Assembly (NCBI GenBank): GCA_024220505.1
Contig: JAKZZE010000004.1
Coordinates: 1,674,001 to 1,738,000 of the forward strand
Source of the DNA: Rhizopus arrhizus
Lineage: Eukaryota > Mucoromycota > Mucoromycetes > Mucorales > Rhizopodaceae
Length of the DNA stretch: 64,000 nucleotides
Reading direction: 5' to 3'
This document shows positions 46,230-58,484 of this stretch, one piece after another. A program made the position numbers and the translations under genes. The notes beneath the pieces are model-generated. The model did no database searches, had not been told where the DNA came from, and saw nothing but the letters and a program-made list of their open reading frames with translations. Every line of letters begins with the position of its first letter. Position 1 is the first letter of the stretch.

Positions 46230-48489
46230 TAAAAAATAATTTAGAATTACCAACACAAAAAGCATTTCATTCTCTACAAACAGAGTTTCTGTAGTTAGTG
46301 CGGGTTAGTCATTGAATAGACTTTATATAAAAAAGAAGAGGGTACATACTATCCTTTTCTTTGAATCAACACACTCAGTTTTTTTTTTCTCTTTGCAAAA
46401 GATCCGCATCAAGTTACTTTAAGCAAATAATAAGTTCAAGCACTCATTTTAAGAAGAATATGAATTGTAAAATATCTAAAAATCTCAGTAAGCCATCTTT
46501 CCTTTTTTGAATTTAAATTATAGCTTACACTTTTTAGTTCATTACGTATAATTCCCTCATTTATGAGATCTTTCTTATTTTTGCGTGAGAATGAGTGAAT
46601 ATACAATAAATCCATAGCTGGTTACGACTTAACTTTCTCGTCAAACAAGTAACACAAAGCACATTGTATGAAAAATATTTTATTTTGTTTTATTTGCCAT
46701 ATTAATAAAGTGATTTTATAATTTGGAACTATGCAATTAGACATATTTTAATCAAGTTTGGTTATATATTTTTACTACATGGATTTCATTTATGCAGCCC
46801 CTACAATGTGTAAAACCTTTGAAATCCAGCCCTTTAGTTATTATATTGAAAATGACGGTATGAGACGATGGGTTTCTGTTTACATTAATAAAAAGACAAT
46901 ATAATTTGGATCACACATATCTTTAGGAACATCAGCAGCATAGTTCTATATAATTTTGCAGTTATTACAGTTCAGGATTACATTCGCTTTCTTGTCTTTT
47001 CGCGATCTTTTACGTTGCATGATTTTTGTAAATCTTTGTAATCCACAGTTCATTACATATTCTTTTTTAAATGTTGGTGTCGATACTGAGCTTATTCTGT
47101 ATGCTTTAAATTTGACAAATATCTGATACTGTAGTCTCTTGCTTTCTTCCCCCCCCCTTTAATTGCCAATAAATCTTTCAAATTACACTGAACATATGCT
47201 ATTTAGTATTAAGTTTAATTCAGAATGAATGAATAATGAATCCGTTTAAACTGTTTGCATCTTTTGTTTAAAGATAAATATTTTAAAACAAAATCAGGGT
47301 TCAACTTTGGTATATTTACTATCAAATGATTCTTTGTTTGCAAATGAAATTATTGGTTGCGGTATATTGTATAAAAATAGTACCATCTATAAAATGCTAA
47401 TGTGGATATTTGCGCCATATTTTATTCATTAAACACTCGAATCTTGTAGATTATTCAAGGTCTTTGTGTTATATATCTTAACTATGCTCAAATAAGTTTA
47501 GCAACTTGTACAAATTTGGCTTCTCATTGTTCAATTTTATAAAGATGTAGTTTGTATTCACTGAGCTCCTTCTTCTATTATCTCACAGCATTGAAGTTCA
47601 AAAGTTTCATTTGACAATCAATTTCTATTTGTATTTTATTTAATTTTGATTGACTATAAATAAGGAGATAAACTGATGATTAATGACATAAATGCTTATA
47701 AACTTTAAACAATAGAAAAACAACGTATAATAGGTTACAATGGCCTATAAACTAAGAATTCATTATAAGGTACTAATATGTCTGCTTAGCTTTCTTAAAG
47801 CATTTCTAATTTACTAAAAGAAGGCATTAGTGCTGGATTACAATGAATGAAATCCATTTTGATCGTTGGAATTGTCCTGGTTTGCTCACTGTATTTGACT
47901 CAGAAACTGCTACTTTTAATCTCAGATAATCCAATAATAGTTAATATTATCCTATATTTAAATCTCAGTTCAGTTTAAGTCTATCCTTTGATAGAACAGC
48001 TCAAGAAAAAAAAGGCAATTGAGATTTTATAAACTAAGATTCAGCGAATTATAATAAATCCGGTATGTTTCATTTTTTTTTATTAACATCTAAAATCTAA
48101 TTGAAGGCGTAAAAAGCACATAAAAGCTCTTCTCCTAAGCCATAGTTCAATCTATTTATTCAAAAGTGGCTTTGGTGTTAAAGAAGAGGAACTGCTCGTT
48201 TTTTTTTGTTGTCCCGAAAAATAAGACCGAAATGAGAGATAGGAAAAAAATGTTTCGGGAAAAAAGAGGTAGTTTTTTAATTACATCTTCTTTTCTCTCT
48301 CTCTCTTTTTTTTTAAATAATTTGTATAGAAAAATAATTAGCGTGTGAAATCCATTTATACAAAAAAAAAAAAAAAGGCAACTAATGGACGGCTATTTCC
48401 AATCAGTAATGAAATATAAAATATATGTAGAAAAACATTATATTTATAGTTATTATTAGACACTCGCAGCTTCAAGCTTACAATCTAAT
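46230..48489. other. 2.3-kb AT-rich intergenic region
   Basis: No gene, RNA or repeat recognised. A run of nine C stands out at about 47150-47158. The 3' end may hold an unmapped first exon of the CreC gene, for example ATG-rich purine sequence near 48230-48270. Confidence 0.4.
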
Positions 48490-50873
48490 GTGAACCGAAA
48501 CACTTCAAATACAGTGACAAAGGTAGTCGTTCATTTTCCACCAAGCAACAAGGAATTCAGCTGTAATGAATTACATACACCGGACGGAGTTTATCCGTTG
48601 TTACACGAAACATTTCATGAAACAATTGCACCTCAATTTGCCACTGGCACCCGTTCTTCTATTGTACGAGAAAAGCGACGCCCAGAGACAACAGATGAAG
48701 AGGAGGATATAGAGTCATCTTATAGTAGTAGTACTGGAAGTAGTAATCATCATTTTGGATTATCCATGACACCCGTGATACCTATTCCTAATGCTTCACG
48801 GAAACATGTTCGTAATCGATCCTCTATTTCTTCTGTAAGCCCCGGATTGACAATAATAACACCTTCTCAAAAGAACAATTCATATGCACCCTTTTCACCC
48901 TCTTTTCCTCAAACACCCATGCAACAGCAGTTTGTACCTGGTTCTTACATGATGAGCTCATCACAAGAGTTGAATAATACAATCGATCAAGAGACACCGA
49001 ATAACAGTGTATCCAACGGGGGATCAGTTTCTTCCTTGTTTAATAGATCAAACAGTATAAGCAACAATACACTCACAATAAACGGATCACAACAACAACA
49101 ACTATCGACATCCATTGGTCGTAGTAACCATATTTTCAGCAGTAGCATTAGTAATAACAATAACCATAGTAGCAGTATGACAAGTAAACCAAAAAACTAT
49201 TTATCAAAGACCAAGTCTACATTTGTATTAAGATTTTTAATACATGAAAATCTACAAAAAATATTATCTGCCAAGACAGATGAAGATTATTACTTGTTTT
49301 ATAATATTGGATCTAGTTTTATTTGGATGGATAATAAATCCAAGGTAAACTGATATGATCCCCTTGGTGATTAAGTTTACTCACAAAGTACTAGGATCCA
49401 CTGTCAAGAATTGTATTTTCAAAGTCATATCCATTATGTCATGACGTTAATGAAAGTACGCGATGTGATGATCATTTAGATATTATCATTGGGTTCTCAA
49501 CAGGCGATATTGTTTGGTATGATCCTATTAGTTGTAAATATGTTCGATTAAACAAAGGGGTAATCAGGATTTATTCTTATTCATAGCATATACTCATCAT
49601 TAATAGGGAAGTATGGTTTCATCTGCTGTCAGCATGATCAAATGGATACCTGGATCGGATGAGTTGTTTATTGCAGCATTTAAAGATGGATCAGTTATGA
49701 TTATGGGTAAAGAGCGTGATGATCAAGCATTTGTTATTCCGGAACCAACTTCATGGACCGAATCACAGTGAGTACTTTATAGATTGTATCATTTACTTTT
49801 ACTTAGCTGAATGAATAGATTCTATGCTACCAGACCACATAAAAGCTCTAAATATAATCCAATTTCTTATTGGAAAGTAAGTAAAGAAGGCTTAACAGGT
49901 AATGTTTTGCTTTATGAATTCATTACTATCATTTTATTAATAAAATAAATTATAGACTTTTCATTCAGTCCAGATGGGATTCATTTAGCATTAACTGGCT
50001 CTGATGGACAATTAAGAATTGTTGATTATAGAAATGAGAGATTGACCGATATATTTTCAAGTTACTATGGTAAATTAGTTTGTGTTGATTGGAGTCCAGA
50101 TGGCCATTATATAGTGGTGAGTATATCATTTATACTATGTATAATATCATCATAACAATATCATAGACGGGTGGTCAAGATGATTTAGTGACTATTTGGT
50201 CATTTATTGAAAGAAAGATGGTTGCTCGTTGTCAAGGACATAAATCATGGATCACAGGTGTAGCATTCGACCCTTGGAACTGTGATGAGCAAACATATCG
50301 ATTTGCAAGTGTAAGCGAGGATTGTAATTTGGTTTTATGGGACTTTTCATTAAGTGCACTACAGAAGCCTAAACATGTAAGTTCTTTTGTTCTTGAAGAA
50401 TATTTTCTAATTTATATGTCTAGTCCAGAGGTATTTCTCCTATCTGTGCATCTTCTACTAAATGGCCAACTCCACCTCCTCTACCTCTACAAGCACCACC
50501 CAATCTACCTTCATTTTCTGCTTCCACTGAACCAGTAGAAAGAAAGCGATCTTTAAAAAGTCATAAATTATTTAGAGGATTTTCTTCTTCAACAGATACA
50601 CTCAATTCGACCTCATCATCTAATGGTGGTTTCAGTAAAAATTTTAGAAAAAAGAAGGCAACTAAAAATGAAGATGACGGAGCAGTTTTATTAATGGATG
50701 AACAAAGATTACCTGTATTACATCCACCTGTTAAAAAGAATTATGCAGCTTTACTTCAGCCTACAACCATGATCACTATACATGCTGATCCTTGTGTGTC
50801 TGTTCAATTCACAGAAGATTATATGATGACAACGGACAGAAGAGGTAGAACTCGTATTTGGGGCAGGCCCTAA
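48490..50873 (+). CDS. CreC/WDR20-type WD40 protein
   Basis: Seven exons (48490-49344, 49395-49559, 49607-49767, 49819-49898, 49956-50116, 50167-50376, 50424-50873) give about 693 residues from 48490. A Ser/Asn/Gln-rich N-terminal region of about 230 residues precedes WD repeats: [67 protein letters not shown] and [17 protein letters not shown] Ser/Lys-rich insert follows, and a last repeat ends [11 protein letters not shown]. The layout matches CreC/WDR20, a partner of the CreB/USP12-46 deubiquitinases; in filamentous fungi CreC acts in carbon catabolite repression. No ATG opens the first block and the frame is open to about 48460, so a short upstream exon is missing. Confidence 0.82.
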
Positions 50874-51022
50874 TCATTATACCTTTTTGTGTAATACACT
50901 CTATGCATTATCCAATAAAACATTAAAAATCTATCATGCCTCCTCTCTCATACATTTATAAAAAAAACCTTGCTTCTCCTTATTTATCTTTTTTTTAAAA
51001 AAAATAAATAAATTCTTATCAA

Positions 51023-51355
51023 ATGAAAGAACAACAAGAATCACCTATCATTCGCTTTTATGTACCACAACAAGAAGAAGGATCAATAACAATAGATGAT
51101 AATAACAGAAAAATAAGTAAAAGGAAGCTTTCACATTCTGCGATTGAAAAAAAGAGAAGAGAAAGAATGAATGATAAAATAGAAGCACTGAAATCACTAG
51201 TACCTACATGTAACTCTCCGTTCATAACACAACAACCTATACACAAGTTGAATGTACTTCAAGCAACCATTGACTATATTCACCAGCTGCATTACACGCT
51301 AGAAACCACATTATCTGAAGACCATCCAATCAGACAATCTCTCAATAAAAAATAA
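51023..51355 (+). CDS. Small bHLH transcription factor
   Basis: An intronless 110-residue protein. The basic region RKLSHSAIEKKRRERMNDKI has the His, Glu and Arg positions that contact E-box DNA (CANNTG). Helix 1 continues to EALKSLVP, the loop carries FITQQPIHKL, and helix 2 is NVLQATIDYIHQLHYTLETT. No leucine zipper or other domain is present, so it probably works as a heterodimer. It lies 149 bp after the CreC gene and 91 bp before the choline-phosphate cytidylyltransferase gene, on the same strand. Confidence 0.85.
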   Translation: MKEQQESPIIRFYVPQQEEGSITIDDNNRKISKRKLSHSAIEKKRRERMNDKIEALKSLVPTCNSPFITQQPIHKLNVLQATIDYIHQLHYTLETTLSEDHPIRQSLNKK

Positions 51356-51446
51356 GCGGAGTTGTTGTTTATGTAGAACAAAAGAAAGAAAAAAAAGGGC
51401 TGCACTTTTTTATTTTTTATTTTTATCATTTCTTTTCTATTTAAAT

Positions 51447-52581
51447 ATGAATAAAAGAAAAAGAGAAGTAAAGAAGTTGGCAAGAGAAATAGAGGATCAA
51501 ACTACTTCTCGTGATGCTTCTGGTACAACTTATTATCAGACACATCTTTTTCCTTTAATAACTTTTCTGTTAGACGAAGATAACATTGATACTTTAACTG
51601 TAGAAGATATACCACCACCAACAAAAAAATCACGTCCAATGGATACCAACTTATTTACAAGTGAAGAAGAAAATGAGAGTAATATAGCTTGCTTACCACC
51701 AGGTATTGAGGAACAGTATGGATTTAAAATTAATCCTGTAAGATAAATAAGACTGCATTGTATCATTCTATGGTAGTAACCATAACATAGCCACCTGTTG
51801 ATAGACCTGTACGTATCTATTGTGATGGAATTTATGATTTATTTCATTTTGGACATGCAAAAGCACTTGAACAAGCAAAGAAGGCATTTCCTAATGTATA
51901 TCTCTTAGTTGGAGGTACCCTGTAGATAGTATTGGCTTCAATCCTATTAAATATGCTTCTATAGTATGCAATGATATTGAAACCCATAAACGTAAAGGAA
52001 AGACAGTGATGACAGACATTGAAAGATACGAAGCTGTCAGGCACTGTAAATGGGTAGATCAAGTCATACCCGATGCACCTTGGATAGTTGACCAAGAATT
52101 CCTTGATCACCACAAGATTGATTATGTTGCACATGATGCTGAACCCTACCAAAGCAATGAATCCGGTGATGTCTATGCCTTTGTTAAGGAGCAAGGCAGA
52201 TTCTTCCCTACAGAACGTACAGATGGCATATCCACTTCAGATTTGATTACACGTATTGTACGTGATTATGATGCTTATCTTCGTAGAAATCTTGAAAGAG
52301 GTGTAAGTGCCAAGGAGTTGAACATTTCATTTTTAAAGGAAAGAAAGATCAAGACAAAGAAGCATATCGAAGATTTAAGACAAACAATCAAGACTGCTAT
52401 TAATGATACCGTCTTGCATTGGGAAGATAAAAGTCATGATTTCATTCGAGGTTTTAGTGGCGTATTTGGTGCAGAAGATGTTGTAGATAAATTATGGAAA
52501 TACAGAAACAGAAAAAGATTAGGTTCAGCAAGTACCAGCACCAGTAGAATACAATCAGAAGTTGAAGAAGAAGAACAATAA
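51447..52581 (+). CDS. PCT1: Choline-phosphate cytidylyltransferase
   Basis: Three exons (51447-51737, 51791-51914, 51965-52581), 343 residues. A basic N-terminus ([15 protein letters not shown]) is followed by [20 protein letters not shown] with the HxGH nucleotidyltransferase motif, then [40 protein letters not shown], and the [15 protein letters not shown] signature (RTEGISTS in relatives). The C-terminal amphipathic helix ([20 protein letters not shown]) is the membrane-sensing part. It makes CDP-choline, the rate-setting step of the Kennedy pathway to phosphatidylcholine. Its 3' end converges with the Ap4A phosphorylase gene 64 bp away. Confidence 0.93.
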
Positions 52582-52645
52582 TAACACCCCTCCTTGTTAT
52601 ATATAAAAAATATATATGCGCATACTGTATACATTTATTTTATTT

Positions 52646-53819
52646 CTATGCCAAATGTGCCTCTGAAGCCATTTGTCTTTCAGCATCAAGCTTTTGATTT
52701 TCATTCCACTTTATACCCACTTGTGAAAGTAAATCCATTATATCATTCTCTTTCAAGGCTTCCAACTGTTCTTCTCCCTTACACAATATCATACCAGCAA
52801 ATGCAAGTGAATTCATTGAAAGATCCATCTCTTCACCTTTGTATCTAAAAGTAGCCTTCTCTTTTTGACGAGGAACCAACATCATAAATTCCTCAGTCAT
52901 CAAAAAATTGTAAGAGGTCGTAAATTCATCAGAATTTTCACGCAACTGTTGAAACATGGCATCCAATAAGCCAAAAAACATTTGGCTCAAGTAGTCTGTC
53001 AAATCTTCCTTTTTAGAGGCTGCACGAATAATATTTGTATCGAGCTGCATAATGACGTGAACAAACGGAAGCCTGTTAATAGCATAGATTTGGCCTACTT
53101 TTTCTTTAATGTCTTGTGACTTTATCTTGAAGTAGACTTACCAACATGACGGTCATGAATCTCGTCATAGACCTTTTTAATAGGTGGCTGAACACTACCA
53201 TTTGTTTTTAAAGGAATGATCTGTACGTGTTTATGTGCTTGACTAACAACAATAACACGTTTAGTAACTCTTGCACAATAAATAAAAAGTGTTCACGCAC
53301 CTTGCACCCGAGTTTTCACCACAGTTATAAAACGCAAGAAGTGGTTGAGAAGAACCAAACTCCTTTATGATTTTAAATACTTCATACAAATCATTGGGAA
53401 AAGGAGGTTCAGTTTGACTCTTTTGCTCTATTCAAAAGTTATTTAGGTTCAACTTTAATATGCATAAAAAAAAACACTTACCCTTGGTGACAACAAGCAT
53501 ATGGTTAGGAATAACAGCAAACTTGTTCAACAAGAGCAAATGCTCATCCAATTCCTTGACAAGCAAATCAGGATTAGGGTTTATAAAAGGACTTGTTTTT
53601 TCCTTATTGTCGTCCCCTTGAGGCTTTTTCGCAAGGGCAGGAACTAAAGTAATTTGAAACTTACATAATAATGAGGCACACAAATAAAACACGATTGTAT
53701 TTATTTACATTTATACCATTACTTTCTTTTTCTATTTCAGTTGTTTCAAAAGAAAAAACAGCTTTGCTTTCCTTGGCAGCTTTAAACTTCTCTGTTACTA
53801 ATTGCTGAAGATTACTCAT
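52646..53819 (-). CDS. Ap4A phosphorylase (ATP adenylyltransferase)
   Basis: Five exons (53709-53819, 53482-53659, 53301-53427, 53142-53242, 52646-53094), 321 residues. The core reads FAVIPNHMLVVTKEQKSQTE, LLAFYNCGENSGASQAHKHV then QIIPL; HKHVQ is the H-x-H-x-Q catalytic motif of the yeast Apa1/Apa2 branch of the HIT superfamily. The acceptor at 53095 restores IYAINRLPFVHVIMQLD. The enzyme phosphorolyses diadenosine tetraphosphate to ADP and ATP. The start MSNLQQL is taken at 53819; a longer frame upstream lacks conserved content. Confidence 0.9.
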
Positions 53820-54019
53820 ATCAAAATATGTATAAAGAAAAAAGAGCTCAGACTGTAAGGTCAACATTACGTGATGATTTTCGGAAACTGAATCAGGAAC
53901 AATAATGAACCGGCCATTTAGATTAATGTAAGCTTTCAAAGAGAATTCTATTTTTATTGTTTATCATGGCATTATTTAATGAGAATCAGCATAGAGATCA
54001 AACCTATAAGCATATAAAG

Positions 54020-56367
54020 TTAATAAAAATACAAACAATAATGTGTTATTTCATACTTTTTGACCAAGCCATCAATCTTATCAGATGTGTATCCACCATT
54101 GATGATATTACGGGCTTCTTGAACTTTACCAAATACATTAAACAAGACAAGACCTACAATTTTTTTATCTCTAACATAGAAAACAAGACCTTTGCCAAAC
54201 TATAAACACAAATATCAACTTGACTGTTACTTTGAAAAAAAATATGCACTTTACCTTTTCATCTTGGAAAGGATTCTTTGCTTTGACAGTTTCAGAAATA
54301 GATTGTGTTGAGACAGCAGCAGCACCAGTTTGTTCTTCACCAGGGGCGGAACGAGGACTATCGGCTTCACTACCTGAAGCAGCAGCAGGTGTATCTTGAG
54401 CAGTGGCCTTTGCCCAGATGCTTACAGTGGATAATTGAGAATCGATAAGGCCAACAGCCTCATAACCTAATGTACATTTATTATTCGCAAGGGGAAATCA
54501 TGTACACACCCATTTATTTACTTACCAATTTCGGGCCCCAAGTCAGACCAAAACATGGATTGATGCTTATAGGCACGAGATTCACCAACCATGTTTTCAC
54601 CAGCATGGCGCCCACTCAACACAGCACTATAAAAACTAAGTATCAATCCTACAACAAATGATACTACACTTACTGATCGTGGTGTTCAATACGACGACGG
54701 CCTAATTGAACATCATGAAATGAGACCATATCGCCAGCAGCATAGACATCACGACGAGCCTCTAATTCAGCATTGACAACGACACCAGATCGCTTTTCAT
54801 CAATTTCCAATCCTGCTTGCTTTGCTAAATCAATACGAGGTTCAATACCGATGGCTACCACAACATGATCCACAGACAATGAATCACCATTTTCTAATTC
54901 CAGTGTAGTCTTTCCAGTCTCTTTATCAGTAAAGACAGCCTTTACAGCTGATTTTTCCTTTATTTCGACACCCACTAAATTGGTGTCTAAAGTTAATACG
55001 GCGATCAAGTCAACGCTTTCTTGTTATGACTTACATTTACGAACACGGCTAGTTGTCCACTTGGTCAAGTATCCAGGGAAAACATTGGCCATGTTGCCAT
55101 CTTTATAATCATTATTAGAACAATGTTTCTTGTACCACTGTATCATTTACCTTCAGGAAAGATTTGAGTCACCTTCAAGTTTTCAGTCTTGGCTATAAAA
55201 GTGTTAGGCTGAATATCATTTTTAACATATATACATACCACGATGAGCAAGAGCAACAGCAAGTTCAGATCCTAAAAAGCCGCCGCCAACAACAGCGATA
55301 TGTGCATCTTTCTTGGCAAGTTTCTCTAGCTTTTTAAAATCTTCAATAGTGCGGAAAGTGGTGATGTTTTCATTGTTTTCATCTTGTTGAGGCAATTTCT
55401 TGGGTTCACCTCCTGTAGCAAGCAAGACCTATTCACATATTAGTTTATCAAAAAAAAAAAAAAGCATGCAAGTTTACCTTGTTGTAGTAGATAACACTAC
55501 CATCATCCAATATGACGGAATGATCTTCAACATTTAACTTGGTAACCCGTTTGTTGAGCAAGAGTTTAATGTTTTTAGTTTCCAGATCGGATCCTTCAGC
55601 AGTCTTAATCACTTCATACTCTGATACATCTTGATATATGGCACTTTATAACAATTAGTTACTTCGTTTTCCATTGTTATTATCATACATACTTTCTTTC
55701 AGTTCCTTGCCACTAAAGATACATAGAGTTAGTTTGGTTATTATTTTTTAGTGAGCCTCTTACATCTTTGAATGCCAAAGTTTCTCCAACAGATGCGTCT
55801 TCGGAGAACCAAAGTTCTTTTGATAAAGGTGGTCTATATATTATCTAAGTTTTCTTGCAATAACATGATACCTCTTAATTTTTTTTTTACCGCATATAAG
55901 GAGCATAACCTTCTTCTCCAATAATAATAACCTAAACAAGACACATTAATTACGGAAAAAAAAAAGTTAATTAAAGTCTTTTTTACATTAGCTTCGGGAT
56001 CCTTTTCTTTAATAGCTTGAGCAGCAGCAAATGAAGCTGTACCAGCACCAATAAGAACATAAGGTTTAGGAATGCTCTTGACAGATTGCTCTTCTACAAC
56101 AGCTTCAGGTTCTTCTTTGATTACAGGAACAGGGGTGTGTTCAATAACCTGCTTCTTCTTTGGTGGTGGAGGAGACGTCAACTTGAACAAAAGAGGGCCA
56201 AACACGAAAAGTGAACCAATAACCCAAGGAACATTGCTGCCTTCTTGTTTGATAGGTGTTGTTGAAGAAGAGTATAAACGATATCCTTGAGAGCCTTTAA
56301 AGTGACTCAAATTAGCTCTTCTTTGAGCAAAACGAGCTGAACGACCTGCACTCTTTAAGAAATTCAT
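54020..56367 (-). CDS. AIF1: Apoptosis-inducing factor (AIFM1-like) flavoprotein
   Basis: Twelve exons (55987-56367, 55891-55931, 55764-55833, 55693-55712, 55478-55643, 55239-55428, 55151-55192, 55035-55100, 54674-54986, 54526-54626, 54255-54466, 54020-54199) give 593 residues; one exon is only 20 nt. A mitochondrial presequence ([18 protein letters not shown]) and a membrane segment ([14 protein letters not shown]) precede the FAD site [16 protein letters not shown]. Then come [17 protein letters not shown], the NADH site [36 protein letters not shown] and the AIF C-terminal domain starting [11 protein letters not shown]. The match is to animal AIFM1 including its [11 protein letters not shown] block. 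It would be an inner-membrane NADH oxidoreductase supporting complex I assembly, released in cell death. The C-terminal extension YCLYFY after the conserved end is odd. Confidence 0.9.
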
Positions 56368-56459
56368 ATTTCACAGTCAAACAAGGGGAAAAACTCGCGC
56401 CGACCCAAGAAATACTGGTTTCCATGAAATGAGAATTTTGAACTCCTAAAATGAGATGA

Positions 56460-56740
56460 TTTTATTGGTTAGTTGAGTTTTGAGCTCGGTTATCTTCATC
56501 AAAAATTGCCTTCTTCACCTCCACTCTTTCCCGGAAAACGACTCTGGATTGGTTGTCCCAGAGCTCACACTGATCTCTATAACATCCCTTTCCCTTCTTA
56601 CTCATCCGTCTTTTTTTTCGTTTTTGCCCTTGCTCCCATGAGGGATTTTTTTTTAGTTTCTTTTACATCTCATTTGATCTGGCTTGGGCAATTATGGTGT
56701 CTTGAAACGCCGCGTGTTCATTTAAATCCTAAATAAAACT
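56460..56740 (+). repeat. Dispersed repeat, copy B (retroelement 3' end)
   Basis: Homologous to 10125-10262 in the last 140 bp. The frame 56473-56733 remains open and ends SHLIWLGQLWCLETPRVHLN, followed by AAATAAAACT. The sequence is pyrimidine-rich and richer in C than its surroundings. It is probably the 3' end of an unclassified retroelement; no tail or long terminal repeat pair was found. Confidence 0.5.
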
Positions 56741-58484
56741 ATTGCTTAATTGTAATAGTTGAAAATACAATAGTCGCAACGACAATGAGTGCTTTTACAT
56801 TGAAAGTTGAGAAATAAAGCCTGAATAGTTATGAGGGGTGAGGGTTTTCTTAATAAGTAGTTTTTTGAACACAAAGGGCGATTTTTGATGCTTCAATTGA
56901 AGATTTTCTTTTTTTTTTATAGAGCGCTTATATCTGTCCCAGCTTACACAAACTGTTGCTTGAATTTTGTTTTTACCCTTTCCTTAATTTCTTTTATCAT
57001 TATACAATAACTGCCTTGGATGAGATTGTTATCAATCAAATCCAGAAAGACCTATAGAAACTATCTGCTTATAATTCTTTATGCTAATATGTTTTGTATT
57101 TTTATGACAATTTGCTGTTTCATACACTTGCATCCCTATTATTCCTTATTCTGTTTGGAGTTTTAATGAACATTAAAGTTTTCATCTATAAAAAAGAAAT
57201 AATAGAAATTCAGATTAAAATACCAAATATATTTAGCTTTTAATTGCGCTCACTTTTCACTTGTGTAGTATATCACAATATGGAGAGCATAGTGTGAGTG
57301 GTTAGGACTCGAGTAGGAGATAAACTTTTATCAAACTCTATTACTTCTGATAATTTGTGGCCCAAGTCTTGAAGCATAGCATGTTTTTTATTTATTTATT
57401 GCAAAAAATGCCGTGTCATATTGGTTCAGAAAAATAATGAAGCCAACGTGCTGTGATTGACGTTTTATGCTCTAGGAGATCAATGAACCACAGTTGGTAA
57501 AGCAACATTTTTTAATCTGCTTGATTGGATTGCCATCGCCCTAACTTAGTAGAAGAATCCATATAACGCATCACAAAAACTCAAGTGCGGAGAAGAAACA
57601 GGATGCCCAAGACTGCAAACTTGAAGGTGTATAATAGTTAAATACAATACAGACATTACATCTTCCTTTGCAGAATTTAACAAGTGACATCATTAAATTT
57701 GGCCATAAAAAAAGATTAGATATATGAATTATATATAGATAGAATATGAAAACTAATATGAAAGGCATACATGGATGCATCCAAATTTGATAAAGAGATG
57801 ATAAAAAAAAGTTATAAAAGAGCTTCAGTTTAATAACGATAACGATCGAATATTAAAAAATAAAGTGAAATATTGCAAAAATGTCTAGATTTTTTGAGTG
57901 TGTATGGCAATAGCACAAGTAAACCCCAAAAATAGATGTTTTATTGCAATGTAAACGATATGAAAAGCCTCTAAATACTATTTTTTGGTTAATTCTTGTA
58001 GAAAACAAACAAAAAAAAAAAAGAAGTTATATACTTGTAGCTTGGTAAAAATGCAAACATATGACTGTTCACTACTTCTGGAATTATACATTATTAATAG
58101 TAGAATCCCACTAAGTCTATTAGATTTTTGCACCATGGTGTCGCTTAAATCTAGTTAAATGTTATTAAACTTTCCTCAACCATAAATCACTGTGATATCA
58201 AATGATGTTGTTTAATTTTTTTCATGAATGTATAAGAAAAAACAAGTAATCCTTTATCTACTTTTGCTCTTTCTTATGCAACATACTGCTTTACTATTAC
58301 TCATGATACTTCACATCAGCTTAGTAAAGTATCGTCTTTACATGGATTTAAAAAATTCACGGGAACATTTTACATTAGTGCACAGACAATATTAAAGCAT
58401 TTACTATCCGAAGTATCGGGGATTACAAAAAAGTTGACATAAAAAATCAGCCTTTTTGTCTTTCATTTTCTCTTTCATTCACTT
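56741..58484. other. 1.7-kb AT-rich intergenic region
   Basis: Nothing recognised on either strand; no tRNA-like B-box was seen. Confidence 0.45.

Noticed and set aside
10125..56740. The two dispersed repeats as LTRs of one large element
   Set aside because: They are 46 kb apart with many ordinary genes between them, are 5'-truncated differently, and show no TG...CA ends.
57280..57350. tRNA-like sequence
   Set aside because: A weak A-box-like GTGAGTGGTTAGGACTCGAG occurs, but no B-box or cloverleaf could be folded.
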